In this document: piece after piece, positions 1-5,313 of the stretch
How positions within the stretch are numbered: position 1 is the first letter of the stretch
Layout of the letters: every line of letters begins with the position of its first letter
DNA from: Rhodospirillaceae bacterium
Lineage (GTDB): Bacteria > Pseudomonadota > Alphaproteobacteria > Micavibrionales > UBA2020
Length of the DNA stretch: 5,313 nt
Direction: 5' to 3'
Assembly: GCA_003524565.1 (NCBI GenBank)
Contig: DQGU01000210.1
Location: 1-5,313 of the forward strand
Made by a program: the position numbers and the translations under genes
The notes under the pieces: model-generated
Databases searched by the model: none
The model's input: only the letters and a program-made list of their open reading frames with translations
What the model was told of the DNA's origin: nothing

Positions 1-176
1 TCATGCGCGATGCCGCCCGCCAGCGTGCCGAGCGCTTCGTGCTTGCGCGCCGCGCGCAGCTCCGCCGCCTGACGGTTTAAAAGCAGGGTAAGGCGCCGCA
101 GTTTCCAGACCAGCGCAACCAAAAGCGCCAGCAACAAGCCGCATACGGCAGGCAGATAGCCAAAAATTTCGGGCAT
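1..176 (-). CDS. Sensor histidine kinase, N-terminal part only (cut by window edge)
   Basis: This is the N-terminal 58 residues of a two-component sensor kinase; the rest lies beyond position 1. Read from the ATG at 176, the protein has a short N-terminus, one hydrophobic membrane segment (about residues 5-24, ending in LVALVW), a basic stop (KLRR), and an amphipathic helix that runs into KHEALGTLAGGIAH. That last stretch matches the HisKA H-box of kinases with the GxLAGGIAHDFNN signature, so His58 is the expected phospho-accepting residue. The next codon begins GA (Asp or Glu), which fits. No periplasmic, PAS or HAMP domain lies between the membrane segment and the H-box, so any sensing is by the membrane segment or lies C-terminal. 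A GAAGGGA ribosome site five bases upstream supports the start. An overlapping reading frame from 195 gives no recognisable protein. The ATPase domain, a possible receiver domain and the ligand cannot be seen. Confidence 0.85.
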   Translation of the reverse strand, partial: MPEIFGYLPAVCGLLLALLVALVWKLRRLTLLLNRQAAELRAARKHEALGTLAGGIAH

Positions 177-181
177 GGGAT

Positions 182-188
182 TCCCTTC
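182..188 (-). promoter_or_regulatory. Ribosome binding site of the histidine kinase gene
   Basis: On the minus strand this reads GAAGGGA, a good Shine-Dalgarno match, five bases before the ATG at 176. It decides the kinase start and argues against the competing overlapping frame that begins at 195. Confidence 0.7.
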
Positions 189-200
189 GCTGCATCTTTT

Positions 201-229
201 ATTTTATACAACTATGGGTTGCCGGACAA
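201..229 (-). promoter_or_regulatory. Putative sigma70-like promoter for the histidine kinase
   Basis: On the minus strand a TTGTCC -35 element (224-229) is followed after exactly 17 bases by a TAAAAT -10 element (201-206), which is 5/6 to consensus. Transcription would start near 194, giving a leader of about 18 bases that contains the ribosome site. The promoter sits in the 90-base spacer after the gdx stop, so the kinase could be transcribed on its own as well as by read-through from gdx. I see no convincing intrinsic terminator in this spacer. The call rests on motif match only. Confidence 0.45.
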
Positions 230-266
230 GCGGTGCGGCTTTCGTGCATGCCAATGTATGCAGATG

Positions 267-590
267 TCAGGTAGCGGGGGAAGACAGTTTGAGGCCGACG
301 ATGCCGACCACAATCAGCGATGCGAAAAAAATGCGTGCCGCTGTCGCTGGTTCATGGAACAGAAAAATGCCTGCGGCTACTGCGCCTGCCGCACCGATGC
401 CTGTCCAGATGGCATAGGCCGTGCCAATCGGCAAGGTGCGCACGGCAAGGCCGAGCAGCACCATACTGATGGCAAGACAGATGACGGTGATGATGCTGGG
501 CACGGGGCGCGTAAAGCTTTCGCTGTATTTAAGGCCGATAGCCCAGGCGATTTCAAACAGGCCCGCGAAAAAAAGATATATCCACGCCAT
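267..590 (-). CDS. gdx: SMR-family guanidinium exporter Gdx (SugE)
   Basis: A complete 107-residue protein of the small multidrug resistance family, close to the usual length of about 105. Four membrane segments are visible (about 2-20, 31-50, 55-76, 85-103). It is of the SugE/Gdx subtype rather than the EmrE/Qac subtype: it carries GLFEIAWAIGLK near the start and LPIGTAYAIWTGIGAAG at 53-69. Residues known to line the substrate site in Gdx proteins are all present at their usual positions: Gly10, Glu13 (the essential proton and substrate carboxylate), Trp16, Ser42, Tyr59 and Trp62. Family members form antiparallel dual-topology dimers in the inner membrane and exchange guanidinium for protons; a single gene, as here, fits a homodimer. 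A strong AAGGGGGA ribosome site (595-602) lies four bases before the ATG. The gene is divergent from tamA and has its own promoter. The family is certain and the subtype very likely; export of guanidinium itself is inferred from the subtype. The older name is sugE. Confidence 0.93.
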   Translation of the reverse strand: MAWIYLFFAGLFEIAWAIGLKYSESFTRPVPSIITVICLAISMVLLGLAVRTLPIGTAYAIWTGIGAAGAVAAGIFLFHEPATAARIFFASLIVVGIVGLKLSSPAT

Positions 591-594
591 GGCG

Positions 595-602
595 TCCCCC
601 TT
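595..602 (-). promoter_or_regulatory. Ribosome binding site of gdx
   Basis: On the minus strand this reads AAGGGGGA, four bases before the gdx ATG at 590. It is stronger than the site before tamA and fixes the transporter start. Confidence 0.65.
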
Positions 603-617
603 GTTTTATCCGGAACT

Positions 618-646
618 AAAATAGTGATTAAATCATTTAAAATCAA
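618..646 (-). promoter_or_regulatory. Putative sigma70-like promoter for gdx
   Basis: On the minus strand a TTGATT -35 element (641-646) and a TATTTT -10 element (618-623) are separated by exactly 17 bases. The predicted transcription start is near 611, leaving a leader of only about 20 bases, which is just enough for the ribosome site and too short for a riboswitch. The spacer and the -35 element are overlapped by two inverted repeats (625-635 and 638-654), which could serve as operators. No equally good promoter is visible facing tamA, although the same AT-rich block is the likely place for one. The call is by motif match only. Confidence 0.5.
625..635. repeat. Short inverted repeat within the gdx promoter spacer
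   Basis: TGATT-A-AATCA is a perfect inverted repeat with 5-base arms around one central base. It lies between the -10 and -35 elements of the putative gdx promoter. A repressor bound here would block the polymerase, but in such AT-rich DNA a repeat this short can also arise by chance. Confidence 0.4.
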
Positions 647-654
647 AGATTTTA
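638..654. repeat. Inverted repeat overlapping the gdx -35 element
   Basis: TAAAATC-AAA-GATTTTA is a perfect inverted repeat with 7-base arms and a 3-base centre. It covers the putative -35 element of the gdx promoter (641-646) and lies about 50 bases upstream of tamA. Its position fits an operator for gdx, tamA or both. I cannot match it to a named regulator; it does not fit the FNR consensus. It is not a terminator, because the stem is AT-rich and no T-run follows it. Confidence 0.45.
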
Positions 655-668
655 GGCGTCTGTTTTTT

Positions 669-680
669 GCGGAAATCCGC
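669..680 (+). repeat. Small hairpin in the tamA leader
   Basis: GCGGA-AA-TCCGC can form a 5-base GC-rich stem about 24 bases before the tamA ATG. On the plus strand a run of six T's precedes it rather than follows it, so it is not a terminator for either strand. If the tamA transcript starts upstream, the hairpin would be in its leader, next to a poor ribosome site. A role in translation is speculative. Confidence 0.3.
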
Positions 681-704
681 GGCGCCCTGTGATAGGTTAC
701 CCGC

Positions 705-2531
705 ATGGAAAAATCGGCGTCTCCATTTCTGTTTTCTATACGCAAAAAGGCTGCGGGGCGCAGCCTTGCGCTGCTTTTGTGCGCGGGGATTCTCACGGCC
801 GCGGCAACTGTGCGGGCAGAAGTGGACTATACCCCCGTCATTACGGGCGATGCGAAAAAGGATGTTGTGAAAGAGCTGAAGCTCAATTCCTATCTTTTCC
901 AGTTTCAGAAAAATAAACCGCTGTCGCGCGACGGTCTGGCGCGCCGCGCAGCGGATGACGTGACGCGCCTGCGCGATACCATGATTGGGCAGGGATATTA
1001 CGGCGCGGATATCCGTTATAAAATCGAAGGCGCGGCGGAGCCTTATACCGTCACGCTGGATATTAAAACCGGCCCTGCTTTCACGCTGTCGTCGTATGAC
1101 GTTATGTGGCTTAACAAGGCGGGGCGCAAAGCAGAGGCACCGGAGGGTATCAATACCCGCCGCATTCTGCGCAAGATAAAAGGACAGACGGCAACGCCCG
1201 CAGTGATACTGGAGCGCGAGCGCGAGATGCTGGAGGCGCTTAAACGCAGCGGCTATCCTTTGCCGGAAGTGGCGGAGCGCAAGGTTCTCGTTGACCATGC
1301 GGCGCAAAGTGCTGCTGTGACACTTTCGCTGAAAAGCGGGCAGAAGGCTGTTTTCGGCGCGGCGGATGTCACAGGCTATGACGCGGTGCGCGAAGATTTC
1401 ATCCGCCGCCGCGTCGGCTGGCAAGAAGGGGATGTGTTCAATCTCGACAAAGTCGTCGATACGCGCAAGAAAATGCTGGGCACGGGATTGTTTTCCACCG
1501 TCGATATCACGCTTGAAGCCAAAGACGGCGCGCGCCGCGTACCGGCAACGATTGCCGTCAGCGAGCGCAAACCGCGCACGATTGGCGCGGGGGTATCCTA
1601 TTCCACCAGCCGCAGTATCGAAGGCAAGGTTTTTTGGGAACACCGCAACCTTTGGGGCGGCGCAGAAAAAATCCGCGCCGAAGCGGATGCGGGGCTTGAC
1701 AGGTACGGCATCGGCGCGGCCTTCACCAAGCCGGATTTCGGCGGCACTATCAAGCGGACGCTGAAAGCGAATACAGGTTATCGGCAGGAATTCCTCGATG
1801 CCTATGACAAGACATCGTACAACGCTGCCACATCGATTTCGCATGCCTTCACTGATGCGCTGTCCGTGAATGCAGGCGGCGGGCTTGAATTCAGTCAGGT
1901 GAAAGAAAAAGGGCAGAACGAACGGGATTTCTGGCTGTTGTCCCTGCCGCTCGGTGTTAACTACGACACGACGACAGATACGCTCGACCCTGTGCGCGGC
2001 ATCCGTGCGGCAGTGAATATGACGCCGTATTTGACGATTAACCAGTCGCAGGAAACTTTTGTGATAGGCGATATTTCAGCCAGCCACTATCTGCCCATGA
2101 ACGAAGAAAAAATCGTTTTCGCCAACCGCGTGAAACTCGGCGCGATTTTCGGCGAGGGCGCGGCGGGCGTGCCGGCAGATAAACGGCTTTATTCCGGCGG
2201 TGGCGGTTCGGTGCGCGGCTATGGCTATCAGTTGATTAGCCCGCTGGATGCCAACGACGACCCGACGGGGGGCCGTTTTCAGGTTGAGGTCGGCAGCGAA
2301 GTCAGGTTCCGCGTCACCGATACCATTGGCATCGTGCCCTTCGTCGAAGGCGGCCGCGTGACCGAAGATTTCGATGTGAAGGGGGACGAGCGTTTCCTCT
2401 GGGCGGCGGGTATCGGCATGCGTTACTACACGGCCGTCGGCCCCTTGCGCGCGGACATCGCCGTGCCCATCAACGGCCGTGACAAAGACGACGCGTTTCA
2501 GGTTTATTTCAGCCTCGGGCAGGCGTTTTAA
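705..2531 (+). CDS. tamA: TamA, Omp85-family outer-membrane translocation and assembly protein
   Basis: A 608-residue Omp85 protein, the outer-membrane half of the TAM complex, which helps insert some outer-membrane proteins and supports envelope homeostasis together with TamB. A signal peptide is visible: a basic n-region (RKKAAGR), a hydrophobic core (about 20-34) and likely cleavage after VRA at 38. Residues of about 39-290 hold the POTRA region, probably three domains as in E. coli TamA; the last ends with the typical TGLFSTVDI (260-268). The C-terminal barrel carries Omp85 hallmarks: RNLWGGAE (314-321), DPVRGIR (428-434), the lid-loop motif SGGGGSVRGYGY (497-508) with VRGY, GIVPFVEGG (542-550), GPLRADIAVPIN (579-590), and a terminal phenylalanine after an aromatic beta-signal strand. 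Length is near the 577 residues of E. coli TamA. The linked tamB separates it from BamA. The ribosome site is weak (AGG eight bases before the ATG), but no better in-frame start preserves the signal peptide. Confidence 0.95.
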   Translation: MEKSASPFLFSIRKKAAGRSLALLLCAGILTAAATVRAEVDYTPVITGDAKKDVVKELKLNSYLFQFQKNKPLSRDGLARRAADDVTRLRDTMIGQGYYGADIRYKIEGAAEPYTVTLDIKTGPAFTLSSYDVMWLNKAGRKAEAPEGINTRRILRKIKGQTATPAVILEREREMLEALKRSGYPLPEVAERKVLVDHAAQSAAVTLSLKSGQKAVFGAADVTGYDAVREDFIRRRVGWQEGDVFNLDKVVDTRKKMLGTGLFSTVDITLEAKDGARRVPATIAVSERKPRTIGAGVSYSTSRSIEGKVFWEHRNLWGGAEKIRAEADAGLDRYGIGAAFTKPDFGGTIKRTLKANTGYRQEFLDAYDKTSYNAATSISHAFTDALSVNAGGGLEFSQVKEKGQNERDFWLLSLPLGVNYDTTTDTLDPVRGIRAAVNMTPYLTINQSQETFVIGDISASHYLPMNEEKIVFANRVKLGAIFGEGAAGVPADKRLYSGGGGSVRGYGYQLISPLDANDDPTGGRFQVEVGSEVRFRVTDTIGIVPFVEGGRVTEDFDVKGDERFLWAAGIGMRYYTAVGPLRADIAVPINGRDKDDAFQVYFSLGQAF

Positions 2532-4828
2532 TGTCGGGTGAGAAACAAACAGCAGAAAACACCAAGGCCACGCGGCATTGGTTAAAAACCGGTGTGCTGG
2601 GCGCTGTGATAATGCTGCGCCATTGGCTGGCGTGGGGCTTGACCGTTCTGGCCGTTCTGTTGCTGGGTCTTTACGGTTTTATGCAGTATTTGAAAACGGA
2701 CGGCGGCCGCGCATGGCTGTCGCAAACGGCATCGCGCGCGGCATCCACGCCGGATATGAAGGTCGATGTCAGCATCGGCGATATTTCGCTCACGCGGCTT
2801 TTTGTGCCGGCGCTGAAGCTTGCCGATGCCAAGGGCGTATTTCTGGAGGTCGAGGGGCTTGAACTGGGCATCTTGCCCAAAACATATATTCTGATGCGTC
2901 CCGCCCTGTCGCGCCTTGACATCGCGCGCGTGCATCTGGGGCGCCTTCCGAATATACCCGAAGATGGCGCGGCGGTGGAGACACAAAAAGCGCCCGCCGA
3001 CTGGCCGCAAATTGCGGCGGAGCTGAAATCTTTCAACATCGGCGAAATACATGTTGGCGAAGCGGTGTACGGGCAGGAACAGTTTTTCAGTCTGAAAAGC
3101 AGCATCGCCCTCTCCCCGCGGCTGGCGGAAAACGATATTGATATTCTGCTGGGGGCAGCGGCAGGGCGGCAGGCGTCTGAAACCACACATGCGCATGTGC
3201 GCCTGCGTGTGGACGAAGACGAAAACCTGATAGCAGACGCCGCGCTGCGCGATGCGGCGGGGGGCATGGTCACGCGCCTGATGGGGCTGCCCGCAGGCTA
3301 TGACGTCGATTTCGCGCTGCAGGGCAAGGGACCTTACCGCGACTGGCAGGGGACGGCGCAGCTCAGGCTCGGCCGTGAACTGTCGGGCAATTTCCTGCTG
3401 CGGCTGCAGGATAACCGCAGCTTGCGGGTGGAGGCCGACCTGAAAGGGCCGCAAAAAGTTGCGGTGACGGGGCATGTGACGCTGCCGCTGCAGCTTTCGC
3501 CCCCTGTATTGTCGCTGGATGAAAAAATAGCAGGCCGTTTCTCAACGGCGCTTGATTTGCGCAGCGTGACCCTGCTTTTGGGGCTGGACGACCACAGGCT
3601 TGCGGGGCGCGCGCAGCTGACCGCAGATGTCGGCGGCTCGCTGCGCCAGCCGGTGGTGGATGGCAGCGGCACGGTGCGCGATGCTTCCTACGAAAATCTG
3701 GCGGCGGGGGTGAAGCTGAGCGCGCTTCGGGCGGATATTGCGGCCACGCGCTCCGACATCCGCATCAGCGGCATTTCAGCGCGCACGGCGGGGCGCGGCA
3801 CGCTGGGCGGCCATGCGGAGATTTCACTGCGCAATCCGGCACGGCCATCATTCGGTTTTGACGTGACGCTCGACAAGGCGCAGGTGCTGGGGCTGCAAAA
3901 TGCGCAGGTGCAGGCGAGCGGCGCGCTGAAGGGTACGGGCGATGCGGCCTTTATGGCTATCGACGGCGATATCACCATCAACAAGGCGGAAATATATCTG
4001 GCAGGTTTCGGCAGCGGCAGCGCCGCGAGCATGCTGAATATTGTCGAGGTTAACGTGCCGCCGCATTTGCGCCGCGCCAAACGTCAGGCGGCCTTGCCGC
4101 AGGGGGCTTATCCCATCCGTCTCGACATCCGCGCCGATGCGCCGCGGGCGATTTTCGTGCGCGGGCAGGGGCTTGATTCCGAATGGTCGGCGAAAGCGCA
4201 TGTGCGCGGCGAAGCAGCGGAGCCGCAGGTCGATGGCCATCTGAAACTGATACGCGGGCGGTATGAGTTTTTCGATGCGCGCATGACGTTTGACAGCGGG
4301 CTTATTGATTTCAGCGCGGGTAATCTCGACAATCCCGATTTGGATATCAAGGGCAGCATCAAGGGCAAGCAGGTGACGGCGAATGTGGCTGTCAGCGGTA
4401 CGGCCATGGCGCCCGAAGTCACATTGACGTCAAACCCGGCTCTGCCGCAGGATGAAATTCTGTCGCGTGTTTTCTTCGACAAGTCAGTGACGGAGCTGAC
4501 GCCGATGGAAATGGTGCGCATCGCGCAGATTATCGGCGTGATGTCGGGAAAACTGGGCGGCGGCGCCATGGACCCCATCAGCCAGCTGCGCAAAAAAGCG
4601 GGCATCGATATGTTCAGCCTCAACCGTGACGATAAAACGGGCGCGACCAGCGTATCGGTCGGCAAATATTTGTCGGACGGTGTTTATATGTCCGTTGACC
4701 AAGGGGTGAATACCGAGGGCAGCGGCGTCAAATTGCAAATCGAATTGAAACCGAATTTGCAGCTGGAAACGCGCGTCGGCAGCGACAACGACAACAGCGT
4801 CGGCATCAACTGGAAAAAAGATTACTGA
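2531..4828 (+). CDS. tamB: TamB, inner-membrane-anchored periplasmic bridge protein (short form)
   Basis: A 765-residue AsmA-like/TamB protein, the partner of TamA. It should be anchored in the inner membrane by one N-terminal helix (about 32-52) and cross the periplasm as a long beta groove, thought to carry phospholipid and to aid outer-membrane protein assembly. Recognisable parts are a TamB-like segment at about 257-280 (YDVDFALQGKGPYRDWQG), the repeat-like stretch at about 374-403 (PVVDGSGTVRDASYENLAAG), and the conserved C-terminal TamB domain (old DUF490) from about 430 to the end. That domain includes IFVRGQGLDSEW (541-552), IRGRYEFFDARMTFDSGLI (574-592), LPQDEILSRVFFDKSVTELT (638-657) and the final GINWKKDY. 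The ATG overlaps the tamA stop (TAATG), with AGG seven bases before it, so the two are translationally coupled. The ATG at 2612 (Met28) is a possible alternative start that would place the signal anchor at the N-terminus. The protein is much shorter than E. coli TamB (1259 residues), with the loss in the N-terminal and middle part; the frame is intact. Confidence 0.93.
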   Translation: MSGEKQTAENTKATRHWLKTGVLGAVIMLRHWLAWGLTVLAVLLLGLYGFMQYLKTDGGRAWLSQTASRAASTPDMKVDVSIGDISLTRLFVPALKLADAKGVFLEVEGLELGILPKTYILMRPALSRLDIARVHLGRLPNIPEDGAAVETQKAPADWPQIAAELKSFNIGEIHVGEAVYGQEQFFSLKSSIALSPRLAENDIDILLGAAAGRQASETTHAHVRLRVDEDENLIADAALRDAAGGMVTRLMGLPAGYDVDFALQGKGPYRDWQGTAQLRLGRELSGNFLLRLQDNRSLRVEADLKGPQKVAVTGHVTLPLQLSPPVLSLDEKIAGRFSTALDLRSVTLLLGLDDHRLAGRAQLTADVGGSLRQPVVDGSGTVRDASYENLAAGVKLSALRADIAATRSDIRISGISARTAGRGTLGGHAEISLRNPARPSFGFDVTLDKAQVLGLQNAQVQASGALKGTGDAAFMAIDGDITINKAEIYLAGFGSGSAASMLNIVEVNVPPHLRRAKRQAALPQGAYPIRLDIRADAPRAIFVRGQGLDSEWSAKAHVRGEAAEPQVDGHLKLIRGRYEFFDARMTFDSGLIDFSAGNLDNPDLDIKGSIKGKQVTANVAVSGTAMAPEVTLTSNPALPQDEILSRVFFDKSVTELTPMEMVRIAQIIGVMSGKLGGGAMDPISQLRKKAGIDMFSLNRDDKTGATSVSVGKYLSDGVYMSVDQGVNTEGSGVKLQIELKPNLQLETRVGSDNDNSVGINWKKDY

Positions 4829-4836
4829 TTAATCAG
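4825..4836. repeat. 12-base palindrome spanning the tamB and glgX stop codons
   Basis: CTGATTAATCAG is perfectly self-complementary. It contains the tamB stop TGA (4826-4828) on the plus strand and the glgX stop TGA (read from TCA at 4833-4835) on the minus strand. On the minus strand it is followed after five bases by six T's (4814-4819), so a stem CTGA/TCAG with a TTAA loop could act as a weak glgX terminator. The stem is too short and AT-rich to call with confidence. Confidence 0.4.
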
Positions 4837-5313
4837 GGTTTGCGCACGAATACCGCGACGGAGCGCGGGGCGATGCGCGCCTTTTCACCATCCTGATGGT
4901 TTTGCGGCGCGTCTTTTGGCGTGTCGGTATCCAGCACACGCTGCCATGTACCGGCATTTTGCGCAGACGGCAGCGGCATATCAATGGGCGCAGCGCTGCG
5001 GTTGAAAACAGCCATCAGGCGGCGGCCGCCATCTTTGCCTGCCGGGTTTTCGATTTTATCTTCGTCGAGCAGCATGGCGACGGTTTGCGCGCCATGCCAT
5101 GCGTGATGCTTGATTTCCTGCCCCGCGGCGTCCAGCCATGTCAGGTCTTTGCGCCCGTCGCTGCCCGCTGTGCCGTGCAGAAACTCTTCGGCAGACAATG
5201 CGGGGTGCGCGGCGCGCAGGGCAGCGAGCTTTTCGGTAAAGTCCTGTAAATCTTTGCCGTCCGCGCCGATAGCGTCTTTTTCGACCCAGCCGATGCGGTT
5301 GTCCTGACAATAG
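4833..5313 (-). CDS. glgX: Glycogen debranching enzyme GlgX, C-terminal part only
   Basis: The C-terminal 159 residues of GlgX, the GH13 isoamylase-type enzyme that hydrolyses alpha-1,6 branches of glycogen already trimmed by phosphorylase. The visible part opens with YCQDNRIGWV, the conserved (N)xYCQDN motif that follows the catalytic barrel. LAALRAAHPAL (about 29-39), KDLTWLDAAGQEIKHHAWHG, LMAVFNRSAAPIDMPLP, WQRVLDTDTP and a final APRSVAVFVRKP follow, all typical of the C-terminal beta-sandwich of GlgX and TreX proteins. The frame is open to the window edge; a TTG at 5198 is internal, not the start. The catalytic Asp/Glu/Asp residues lie outside the window. The gene converges on tamB with four bases between stops. 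By family, a GlgX/TreX debranching enzyme is much more likely than a malto-oligosyltrehalose hydrolase, because of the YCQDN motif. Confidence 0.92.
   Translation of the reverse strand, partial: YCQDNRIGWVEKDAIGADGKDLQDFTEKLAALRAAHPALSAEEFLHGTAGSDGRKDLTWLDAAGQEIKHHAWHGAQTVAMLLDEDKIENPAGKDGGRRLMAVFNRSAAPIDMPLPSAQNAGTWQRVLDTDTPKDAPQNHQDGEKARIAPRSVAVFVRKP
4887..4903 (+). terminator. Weak candidate terminator for tamAB inside the glgX 3' end
   Basis: ACCATC-CT-GATGGT forms a perfect 6-base inverted repeat, about 58 bases after the tamB stop on the plus strand, followed by TTT (four T's counting the last stem base). A second small stem, GCGCG/CGCGC at 4863-4880 followed by CTTTT, lies just upstream. 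Both lie inside glgX coding sequence (antisense), so the tamAB transcript would end within its convergent neighbour. The U-run is short, and either structure may be a coding coincidence. Confidence 0.25.

Noticed and set aside
1..195. 64-codon minus-strand frame starting at 195
   Set aside because: A different frame over the same bases gives a membrane helix followed by the HisKA H-box and has a better ribosome site, so this one is the shadow.
249..266. Inverted repeat TGCAT/ATGCA just after the gdx stop as a terminator
   Set aside because: The arms are 5 bases with an 8-base loop, the stem is not GC-rich, and no T-run follows on the minus strand.
624..646. FNR-like site in the gdx/tamA control region
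   Set aside because: TTGAT and ATCA-like halves occur, but never with the four-base spacing of TTGATNNNNATCAA.
219..692. 157-codon plus-strand open frame across gdx and the control region
   Set aside because: It overlaps the whole gdx gene antisense, and its predicted protein is an unstructured Asp/Gly/His-rich sequence with no domain.
780..785. Possible lipoprotein cysteine at TamA residue 26
   Set aside because: The sequence before the cysteine is LLL, which breaks the lipobox rule of a small residue at -1. A normal signal peptidase I site (VRA at 36-38) follows, and TamA proteins are not typically lipoproteins.
633..1844. 403-codon open frame on the minus strand opposite tamA
   Set aside because: It lies opposite the clear TamA coding sequence, shows no recognisable domain, is rich in Arg, Ala, Cys and Phe as expected of an antisense shadow of a GC-rich gene, and would run through the gdx/tamA control region.
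2582..3475. 297-codon open frame on the minus strand opposite tamB
   Set aside because: It is antisense to an unmistakable TamB, with a His/Arg/Gln-rich low-complexity composition and no family resemblance, so it is a shadow frame.
4833..5198. Separate 121-residue gene starting at the TTG at 5198
   Set aside because: The frame continues upstream without a stop to the window edge and encodes the conserved YCQDN motif of GlgX, so the TTG is an internal leucine codon.

Overview
The window looks like an ordinary chromosomal stretch of a Gram-negative, probably alphaproteobacterial, genome. The evidence is a TamA/TamB outer-membrane assembly pair arranged as one operon, fairly high GC with many gcg/cgc codons, and the style of the TamA POTRA region and of the compact TamB. 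The class assignment is an inference from protein style; genus and species cannot be read from the sequence.

Layout, left to right. Positions 1-176 (minus) hold the first 58 codons of a membrane-anchored sensor histidine kinase, cut by the window edge exactly at its H-box. Positions 177-266 are a 90-base spacer with a plausible promoter for that kinase. Positions 267-590 (minus) encode a complete small multidrug resistance family transporter of the SugE/Gdx (guanidinium exporter) subtype. Positions 591-704 are a divergent control region with an AT-rich core (about 604-655) carrying a good sigma70-like promoter for the transporter and two nested inverted repeats. Positions 705-2531 (plus) encode TamA, an Omp85-family outer-membrane barrel with an N-terminal POTRA region. 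Positions 2531-4828 (plus) encode TamB, the inner-membrane-anchored periplasm-spanning partner; its start codon overlaps the tamA stop by one base (TAATG). Positions 4833-5313 (minus) are the 3' end of glgX, the glycogen debranching enzyme. It converges on tamB with only four bases between the stop codons.

The functional core is the tamAB operon. TamB is expected to bridge from the inner membrane across the periplasm to the TamA barrel, supporting outer-membrane protein insertion and lipid homeostasis. The Gdx transporter, histidine kinase and glgX are neighbours with no evident functional link to it.

I found no RNA genes, insertion sequences, CRISPR arrays, prophage genes or undescribed system. 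The points most worth a second look are the unusually short TamB (765 residues), the ambiguity of its start, the palindrome that contains both convergent stop codons, the symmetric AT-rich control region, the absence of a recognisable guanidine riboswitch before gdx, and the sensor kinase with no visible input domain ahead of its phospho-accepting histidine.
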